Below are positions 37,646 to 46,565 of a stretch of 48,751 nucleotides of DNA, piece by piece. Origin of the DNA: Pelargonium tetragonum (Eukaryota; Streptophyta; Magnoliopsida; Geraniales; Geraniaceae). Position 1 is the first letter of the stretch; each line of letters starts with the position of its first letter. The stretch lies in contig JAYMTL010000142.1 in assembly GCA_036897445.1 (NCBI GenBank), positions 1-48,751 of the forward strand, read 5' to 3'. Below the pieces are notes generated by a model that saw only the letters and a list, made by a program, of their open reading frames with translations, was not told the DNA's origin and searched no databases. The translations under genes and the position numbers were made by a program.

Positions 37646-39604
37646 AGTCAGTTATTGGTTTTACGCGATTAGAACCTTTGTCTTATGGCAGTCCTAAGAG
37701 TCTATTCCCAATCTTTACTTAAATTCGCTCTATAGACAGAAATTCTCTAGTAAGTCCACTAAAAACAAAAGCAAATATGGTCTAGGGGTTCTAAGAATTT
37801 CAAGTAAGAAGAGTTTCCCAAAAAGAACCAGATAGAGAGATTAGAAACGCCCCTTTACTTTATAGACCCAGACTCGTTTTTTATAGCTTGTATAATATTA
37901 ATACAACAACGTAGACTTCTTGGCTTTGACTACTTTTCATTTTAACGGGTTAGCCCTTTAGTAATTTACATTCTTTAATTTACTAGCGCTAATGAAAAAA
38001 GAGTATTCCTTTCTGACCGGAGGTTGTGCATTCCCTTTGATAAACCCTTAATTTGGTAGAGGGCAAGGGCTTCTGAGCAACTATATATTACATACTTCAA
38101 GGTGTTTCTATAAAGTAAAGGTAATCGCTAATCTTATATTCTTCCATTTCCTCGACCCCTTTTTCTCACAAAATTAAGAAAATAATCAACTGGATAACTC
38201 TTCAAATTATATAGTTTATACGATCTTAAGTAATTGGCGTAGAAAGTTTCAAAATTTTTTGTTTTTTTAGGGTATCCTTCATATTCCGAAATCTATTTTA
38301 AAAACCGACTTCTTAATGGAGTCCATTACAACGCATCAATACAATTTTTTTTCTAATTTTATACTTCATAATTAGAGAGGGTTTCTGGGGATTAAAAAAG
38401 AGTACAATACAGAGGAATTACTTTAAATAAGATAGTAACCTAGTTAATTAAGGGAACACTCATAGAAAAAAATGCCTGAACAAGGAGTTCTAATATTCAT
38501 AAGCGAAGCACAATTCCAGCCTAATAGAAGCTTTTGCCCCTTTACCGTATTATATAAACAATACTCTCAAAATTAGAATTGAATCTCCATTTCATTGCTT
38601 AGGTAGGAAAGGCCTCAGATATAAGAATATAATTTTTAAAAATGAAATTCACAAAAGGAATAGCTTAAAGACATTAACTGATGCGTTTTCTCCAGTGAAA
38701 CGCAAATATCTTACGACAAGAGAATATAAATATAGATGGAAAAACTCTTTAAATAAAACACTTTAATTTGCTTACAGTATCCTTCACTCCTACTATCATT
38801 TGCTTAAAACCAATACTCAAAGTAAACTGTACAACCAAGGAGAGCCTCATGGATTTATAAGAGATTCTTCTTTTTCAGGCAGTATATAGACTTTGTTAGG
38901 CTAAAACTTTAGGTTGTGAGTGCTGAGACAAGTAGGGGCTTTGATTTAGACCCACAGCTATTTTTATATGAAACATTCATTTGCAGTGCTAAGGTCTAAC
39001 AAAAACTATTTTCTATCTAAACTCAAAATTTAGTGAGAGAAAACTGATAAAAGAGTATACCTGAACCTGAGTAGTATAAACATGCGGGCCTTGTCCCTTA
39101 TATACTTGGTATAGCGTATCACACTAAAAAAAGGAAAGCTGCTGGTTCAAAACGTGATGACTAATCAACGGATCCTATCTAATAATTTGTCCCAACATAC
39201 TTAAAAAATCCTTTGTACGAACAAGTACACCCGCTTTTTAGGTTTGGTAGCTTTGGGACTTTAAATAAACAGAAAAGAAATTTAGATAACTAGGAAGTCT
39301 CCTCGGATTGACGGTTTCACTAAGTAGCTAATTAATGAACTCCTTTTAGTTAGCATTTGTTCATTCAAAGGGGGGCCTATAATATCAGTAAAAAAGAATC
39401 TCAAGATACAAAGATACAAAATAGAACTAACGACAAGGGAGAACCTACCCAAAAGAAGCTCTACTAAACAAATATAAAAACTGGGTACCTAAACGGCAGA
39501 AAAAAGGGCGTTCTGGATAATAACCTCGGCACTATTCCACTTCATTTGTAAATCTATTTACTTATCTTTTACAGGAAAGTATTTAATTGAAAGTAAGGAG
39601 TCTT

Positions 39605-39650
39605 CTTAGTGTTAGCGAGTTGGAAACAAGGAACACTCGCTAACACTAAG
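39605..39650. repeat. Perfect 16-bp inverted repeat with 14-base spacer
   Basis: CTTAGTGTTAGCGAGT (39605-39620) and ACTCGCTAACACTAAG (39635-39650) are exact reverse complements, separated by TGGAAACAAGGAAC. This is the strongest hairpin I found in the window. Both arms keep TG or CA words (AGTGTTAG, TAACACT) that the surrounding DNA has mostly lost. It could be a small recent inverted-repeat element, the ends of a collapsed miniature transposon, or a hairpin with a role in RNA. There is no T tract after it to suggest a terminator. Confidence 0.85.
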
Positions 39651-40615
39651 CTAAGCAGGAGAATGAAAATTTTCTTCTTTACTTGTTCTAGCGTAATAAT
39701 TTGCGAGTCCTCGGGAAGTCAAAAGGGTACCCGTTTATTAAAAATTCCTGGTTATCCCTTAGTTAGTCTAGGTCTGTAAAGATCTCATCACCTGCTCTGT
39801 ACACGCTTTCTTAGTTACTCGCTTGAATAGTGCGGGCTCTTTTTAGGAATTCCTTATGTCGGATACCTGAAGATTTAGGACTCCTAGTTTATACAATGCT
39901 AGCGGAATTTTTTCTATGCAACTCTCTAACTCTAAGAAGTTTATCGCTTCAACTTGAGCTTTCTCGAAACCAAAATTTTATTAACTAAAACTCTTAAGAC
40001 CGCCCACTAAAGATTTTTTTAGCTTTTTTTTATAGCAGAGCCTTAGAAATTTCAGTTTAAAATAAAAGCCGATAAAAAGATCTACAAGCGAAAAAGGAAA
40101 GTAACCTATACTTCTACTTATAAGAAAAGGCAGCCATACTTTTTCCTTCTATATCAAGAGTAGAATTAAAAAGGCTTTGTGCTTATAAATAGCTCCGGGA
40201 TCCTATAAGAGGTAAACTAACTTCCCCTTCAAGATTACTAGAAAGAAAGCTTTAAGCGTAAGAGTACGTCTATAATAGATTATCTGCGACAAGCAAGGGG
40301 GAGGGGGTTAAAACAAGGTGGTCTGAACTTCCGAAACAATAAGGAACCTTTAAGGGGCGGTTTAGCCTTAACCTGTGTTATAAAAAGCGGCTTCCCATTG
40401 CGAATTATTGAAGGATTCTGAGAGATAAACTTATAGAGCTTGTAAAAAAATTTAAACGGAAACGTAGAGCCCCATTGACTTTTGATAAAGCGCTCTAAAG
40501 CGACCATAGAATCTATTTTGTCCAGTACTTGTAATGAGGAAGCTTTTGGATAGGTACCCACTCTACTCTTAGAGTTAGGTCTCTATTTTGCTGGGGTCAA
40601 AGTACTAAACTTTTA

Positions 40616-40631
40616 AAAGGAGGACTCCTTT
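40616..40631. repeat. Small perfect palindrome
   Basis: AAAGGAG and CTCCTTT are reverse complements around a 2-base centre. Short G/C-cored palindromes like this are common in the window and are probably incidental. Confidence 0.45.
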
Positions 40632-41763
40632 ACCTCATATTCGCAGTTATAAAAGAGCTCTTTCAAAAATGACAGGGATACGGGTAAAACTAGAAAAAAG
40701 AGGGTATATTAACCAAACCCGCCTAGAAAAGCTTTTTATTGACTTTCTTTAGATTCTAGCCGTGGGTTTTTATCCTTTTTAGAATATCTATTTTATAAAG
40801 TAGAATTGTTTTGCCAAAAGCTTTTTGAGAAGCAATAGCTTAACCTTTTTAATCGAAAATTACTAACTCAAGCCATTAAGGGAAACCCTTTGTTAGGTTT
40901 TGTTACTGGGAGCTTTTTCAAAGAGAGCTGCGACATTTATAAGACTACCTTTTTTACTCGTAAAATTTTAAGGGCCCCTGCTTAATTAATAAGCTGACCT
41001 GAAAGGCATATTTTTAGATTCTTTATTTTCTCCGGGATATCGCTCAAATTCGGTTATTAACTTAATAGGGCAGTATAAGCCCTGGGTTTGGGTGGGGAGT
41101 ACCGAGGCGTGTCGTTTTCGTGCACAATTTAACTGGAAACCAGCTCCTAATTGAACCGAACTAAGCAAAAAGCATTACCCAATATCTTTTTTTAGAATAA
41201 GTTTTGAGGTACTAAAAAGGGGGTTCTTGTATATACTAGGCATTTTGAGTCTTTTTTAAATTATGATTTTTCATAAATCCGCCAACTAGCAAGAGCCCCT
41301 CCCCTAAACGCGCTTTGTACCAAATAAGAGAAAAAACCCCTTTTGGGTGAGGAATGCCCATCTATTATTTATATAGAATCACTCCTTTTAATGTTGCTTA
41401 TTGTTCATTGTATTCTCAGCCAAAGCTATATGCCCTGAGAAGGGAGGGGCTATGACTTCATAAGACCTTAGCCTTGAAAGTTCTTGATCACAGACTTTTG
41501 ACTGCTCTTTCATAACGGGAAGATCTTTTTTGGGTTACAATTACTGGGAATCGGTATCTTTTCGATTGATCTAGCTTTAGTTAGCAGCCTTGTATCTGAC
41601 ATTCCGGACATAATTCTTGGGATAGGGCGTTAACCTTTTAGTACAAGAGCACTTTTTTCCAAATCTCGATTAAGGTAAAAAGAATTCTTAGATATACTCC
41701 TAGAAAAGCGGGGAGGGCTTTTCATGCTCTAAACCTACTTTGATGTGTATCTTCTGTGCAGCC

Positions 41764-41781
41764 TATATATATATATATATA
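41764..41781. repeat. TA dinucleotide microsatellite
   Basis: Nine TA units in a row, followed by AAATATA. It is the longest simple dinucleotide run seen in the window. Confidence 0.9.
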
Positions 41782-42745
41782 AATATAAGTGTACCCCAAT
41801 TCCACTGCTTTAGTAGCTTAATAAGGGCGAGGGGTATCCCTTCTGGGAGTCCTTTTCAAGGCCATTTACATATTTACATCTAGTAGGTGATGTAGTTTTA
41901 CAGATTAGGAGCTTTCCGAGTACCCCTATAACAAAAAATTGACTCTATAAAACAAAAAAGAAGGCACGGACACTCAGGCTTGAGATACCTATTTAAAAAG
42001 CAACAAGAGCTGATATAACGATTTCCCAGCTCCTGTACTTGCTAAAAGACTTTAATTATCATACTTAAAAACTCGGGTAGCAAAGATTCAATACTTATAG
42101 AAATTTTTGTCTTAAAAAAAGCGCCTGACCCCTCCCCCTCGGAGGCTTTTTACATTTAAAGTTAATAAGGGTCCTTTTCTAAAAGATAGATTTCTACAGG
42201 AATCCGCCTAAAGCTGATTTAGATTATCTAAATTCCTTCTACCCCGCGAATTTTTATATTAAGACAGTAGCCTAACATGAAATCGAGAAAAGCAAGAACT
42301 AAAAATCCTAAGTTTCCCTAATGTCAACAAAAACTGTACAACCAAATCCTAAGAAAATTCCGGGGATACTAAATATTTAAAAGGCTACCAACTTCTCTGG
42401 ACCTGTAAAAAATGAAATTTCTTAGGATACTATATCATCCGGATTCCTGACTCTACTACCCAAAGCCAGCTTTCTATAAAGAACCCAATTAAGTTACCCA
42501 AGTATAATAAACTTCTTTTTTGGTGCCCAGGACTAGAGTTCCCTATTTTTAAAAGCTCCCAGTAAAACCTAATACCCCGAAAGCTATAAATCAGTATCTT
42601 AATACTAAAAATCCCAGGGAAACCCATTCGTTTTTACAACGGTTTACCGAAGCTGTAACTCTCCTATTTGTTTATAGAGCTATACCTTGCTTCTGTATCC
42701 TTATAGTTTTCTTATTCTAGACCCTACTCTTGATGATCCCCTAAG

Positions 42746-42790
42746 TTTCTATCCTCCTTAGCGATTAGAGCATAGAACAAGAGGAAGATT
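42746..42790 (+). repeat. Dispersed repeat word, copy f
   Basis: CCTCCTTAGCGATTAGAGC followed by ATAGAACAAGAGGAAG matches the end of the dispersed block; CATAGAACAAGAGGAA is shared exactly with copy c (21536-21551). In one frame it reads H-R-T-R-G, as in copy c. The upstream half of the block is not clear here. Confidence 0.4.
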
Positions 42791-44290
42791 TTACTCGGGT
42801 TTCTATTTCTTTTTAACCAAAACCTCCCCGTAAGAATTCCTTAGAGCTATACCCAGTATAACGTTTTATATAGCAGACCCTTAAAGACTTCTAGAACCTT
42901 GTTTAGCAATCCTAAGGAGACCCTGAATTTAGCATGGTTAAGGTCAGCTCCCCCTTTGTATTTCCTATCTTTTTCATAACATTTATCTGAGTCCTATTCA
43001 GGTATTTCCTTCATTTAATTTAGAGGGCTCTCTGAGAAGTAAGATAAAAGGGGAGCTTTTTCATTTGATTAGGATCCCCATAGAGTCCTACTCTTATACA
43101 TTACAAAGCTTTTTGTGGACAAACATTTCTTTTCTTATATTCTAAGTAAAATCTTCAAACAAAGGCTTACAGTATATAAGTTAAGTCCTGCACAAAAATT
43201 GAATTGTACTATATTACTATATAACTAAAAGCAAACCGCTGGCATAATAAATAAGGACGGACGGGAGTTCCTGGGTGTACACAAGTCTAGTTACTACTAT
43301 CTAAAATTCTCATACCTTATATACCATGAAGACTCAAAATCAAGAGATACCTAGGCTCAAATTCATTTTTAGTAAAGCAAGTATACAAGACTAACCTTTC
43401 TTTAAAAGTTATGTTACCCCTTATTTTGACAAGTTGAAACTATAGGTATTTTTATAGTTTATTCAAAAAAAGTATACACTACCGGGCCTCCTTGCTTTGA
43501 TAACTATTATAAAACACAAGCCCCGATATAAAAAAAGAAATAAGTCTAATTGGGATATAAAGGCTTGTCCAAGAATACTAATACCCTTTAGAGTTTAATA
43601 TAGCAAGTCCTTTTAATTAACTAGGACAATTCTCAAAAAATGACTCTAAGCCCCTTCCTACTATCTATAAGAAAGAGTCTCTTTTTAGTCAAGAATATGC
43701 AGTGCTAAACTCTTTTAACGAATTCCTTTTGTAGGCCCGCTCTTCTAGGTTATAAGATTAAGGAATGCCCCGTTTCTTTATTGCCCTCATCCACTAACAC
43801 CAAAAAAGCCTCTTAAGGTATGATATAAAGAAATTGCAAGTTTTTGTATATGAAAAAGGAAGAAAAACAGGTCGAAGAAACAACTCCCACGGGATACCTT
43901 TAAGGGCTAGAAGACTTTTCGAAGCTGCAACCCCCTCATACCTAATACAAGAAGCTACTCAAAAAATCTATAACTCTCTTCTTAATCTTAGTACCTGTAA
44001 AGTGTCTCTTATGAATACCAAAAGCTTTCTAGCCCTTCTTATCTTATCTTAACAGTTTTATACCTAATCTTATTAGGAGTTTGCTTCTTATCTGCATTTC
44101 TTGTTAAATAGTTAATATAAGCTAGGTATAGGTAACTCGGAAGTCTGGTATTAGTACGTGGTCGGTATTATTTTCGTGTATTGAATGTGCCTACTTACCT
44201 CGCCTGCTTCGATTTGCCCCGATGTTTCTTAGTCACAGATCCTCAAGAATACCTGAGTTCAAGTGGACACTACTACAAAGAAAGAACTTT
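42791..44290. other. RIP-type non-coding DNA
   Basis: Nothing supported. The plus frame at 43834-44052 (72 codons) shows no family features. A stretch near 44180-44250 is a little richer in GC and CA/TG words than its surroundings and may be a less mutated remnant. Confidence 0.5.
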
Positions 44291-44960
44291 TTTCTTTACT
44301 TCCTAACAAGAGCTACAATATACAGGGAATACTAATACAGTAGTTACAAGGGTTCTATTTTCTATAAGTATAAGAGGAGTCTATCAGCTATCAACAAGTA
44401 CAGAGCCTAGGCGCATAAGCGGGTCTAGCTAAGAAGAAGTTTATAGTTATGAAGAAGCAAGCTCCGCAAGGTATGAAAAAGAAGAGTAAGAAAGAGTCAG
44501 ATAGAGACTAAGAGTAAGGCTTTCGAGAAGGGTTTTAAGAGTCTGAAAGAAGTAGGGCTGCCCAAAAGAGGTATTACAAAGAAAGCTACAAAAAGCAAGT
44601 ATAAGGGTATCCTAAGAAAACAAGGAAACGGAGTATTACAAGGAAAGCAAATAAGAGTTTTGTGGTTATAAGGTATGGCTGTACTATCTATAATTAATTA
44701 CTACAAACAAGAACCTTCCTCCGGTACCCTAGGAACATGGACCACTTCCCTATCTTATAAGGCTTTCTCTACTCTTTAATGATAAGAGCAAAGCGCAAGA
44801 GGTAATACCCTTACTAACAAAAGGAACTCCTATACTGCCTATTACTAATTATTCCTATTATATAGTACCTACCAATGGAGGATGAAAGGCTTTTAATTCT
44901 TTTTCTATTGCTAGAGCTACTACTCAGTAAGAAAAAGAAGGCATAAAGACTCTATAAAGG
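44291..44960 (+). mobile_element. Decayed dispersed repeat, copy g (possible pogo/Fot1-type)
   Basis: The block lies at 44711-44811: AACCTTCCTCCGGTACCC, then TTTAATGATAAGAGCAAAGC about 70 bases later, ending GCAAGAGGTAATA. Spacing and order match copies a, c and e. An A/G-rich tract with three-base periodicity precedes it (44425-44640) and a shorter one follows (44920-44960), so parts may be rearranged or two copies may abut. No transposase core or terminal repeats were recognised. Confidence 0.4.
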
Positions 44961-46190
44961 TATGTAATGGGGCAATGGATTTTGAAAAGTTCGTATTCAC
45001 TTGCTGTCCTCTTCAATAACTAAGGCAGGGCTCTCTATTTACCTTCGTACCCCTATCCAAGTTCCTACACGAACTCCCCTGGACTCCTTGGGTAAGTTAC
45101 GAGGGTTTTTATTTAATATAACTTGTTTTGGGATTAGCTGTTTTTAATTGATTTGCCTTTCCTAACGTAGAAATAGAGTAGAGTCTTGTTTACAAGTATG
45201 TATAAAATGGAAAAGAATATTTCAAAATGAGCACTTTACTTTCGTCAAGACAGGGTATAAGACCTCAAATTGAGTATTTAGCGAGATTTTTTTTACTCGG
45301 GCTGCGAAGAATCCCCATAAAAAAAACAAAGATCCCTTGGATTTGGTTTTAGACTTTTTCTGTGTTACAGAGGTATTAACATTTATATTTACAACCTCAC
45401 TAGGAGTTCTTTTCTGGGGAGAGAAACCCTTACGGATACTAAAGAATCGAGAACCCTAGGCACAGCGCCAAAAACTAAGAAAGCTTTTTCTTTTTTACAA
45501 GTAGCTAAACCTTTCCCAGGGATTCCGTCTTAGGCCTAAGAAGTCTCGGTAAGGCGTTCAATTTTCATTTTAGTTTATACTAGGATTCCCGCGGGTTTCT
45601 GTACTCGGAGTTTTTATAATATTTACTTTTTAGAGATCTATTGGCGTCGAAACTAGAAGAATTCAACATATCAAATATTTGAAATCAATAAATTGTAAGC
45701 CCCCTTTTAGTTTAATGGGTTAATGGGTTCCAATATCTACCCAGGGGATTTTGAATCACTGATATCAAAAGGGCTAAGGTAACTAATAATCTTGAATAAA
45801 TCTGTATAGCTGTCTAATTGTTTTCCATACTGCTTGAACTCTACTCCATTTATGTAATAGGAATTTCGTTTATATCTTTTATATGCAAGTAAGGGCTGGA
45901 TTCCAGGAGCATTTAACTTCTAAATTTATAAAGACACTCCCCTTCTCTAAAAACTTAGTCTGATTATCAAAGGTATATTGCAAAAAATAGAGACCCTCTC
46001 CTTATAAAACAAACCATCCGGGGGGGCAAAAGCTGCAGGTCTTGCTTAATTTGTTAGTCCTTAGAAATCGAGTTGGTTTCCGATTCTTATTGTACGCAGT
46101 TAGAAGTCTTAGGTTCCTGGAAAGGGGAGTGCTATTTCAAGTTAGAGCAGGCGTTATCCATTTCAACCGAATTTTCTACATATTTTTTTC
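44961..46190. other. RIP-type non-coding DNA, nothing recognised
   Basis: Dense stops in all frames and A/T-rich words throughout. No repeat copy with clear edges, RNA-gene box or other motif was found between copies g and h of the dispersed repeat. The start of the 85-codon frame (46073) lies in its last part. Confidence 0.5.
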
Positions 46191-46565
46191 CTGAATGTCA
46201 TACAAGTTTTATACTTTTTTGGGGGTTGCGTTTAGGGACTCTTACACTATTAGGGACCCTCTCTAGCGATAAACCACATAAGGCAAGAGGTAATGCAATT
46301 AAAGAAAGAACAACAATATCATTATTATAACCCCTCGCACCTTATCTATTATACAGTACTATATAAGAACCGGTACATATAAGAATAATACAATAAAATA
46401 AGACAGTAAAACATAAGCTACAGGTATTATCCTATTCTCTTCTTGCTACTCCTCCTACTAAAAAGGTGTAGCTCCAGCTCTTGCTGCTTATGCTAAGTCA
46501 AGTAAGCAGCTCGTAAAGAAGAAAGAATAAGAGGCGAGTATCAAAATGTGTAAGTCCGTATATAT
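46191..46565 (+). mobile_element. Decayed dispersed repeat, copy h (possible pogo/Fot1-type)
   Basis: CCTCTCTAGCGATAAACCAC and GGTAATGCAATTAAAG at 46258-46304 match copy d at 26651-26696 almost base for base. The plus frame 46073-46330 (85 codons) contains the conserved D-K-P-H-K-A-R-G-N-A-I-K near its end, then runs into stops. An A/T-rich stretch (46340-46430) and an AGCTC/Lys-rich stretch (46440-46550) follow, the same order as in copies a and e. That shared order supports a common ancestral element. Its family is a low-confidence inference from the short helix-like motif followed by a basic tail. Confidence 0.42.

Larger units (their letters stand above)
37646..42745. other. RIP-type non-coding DNA with a striking inverted repeat
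   Basis: No gene supported. The minus frames at 40280-40561 (93 codons) and 40986-41168 have no recognisable motif. Local structures are the perfect 16-bp inverted repeat at 39605-39650, a small palindrome AAAGGAGGACTCCTTT at 40616-40631 and a TA dinucleotide run at 41764-41781. A CTGGTTCAAAA word near 39141 resembles a tRNA B box but has no partner A box. Confidence 0.55.

Noticed and set aside
42451-43000. Long frames that appear open if TAA and TAG are read as glutamine, suggesting a ciliate-type genetic code
   Set aside because: RIP turns CAA and CAG into TAA and TAG everywhere, which explains the surplus and the relative scarcity of TGA. With TGA as the only stop, frames of about 190 codons are expected by chance at this composition, and no reading gives a recognisable protein.
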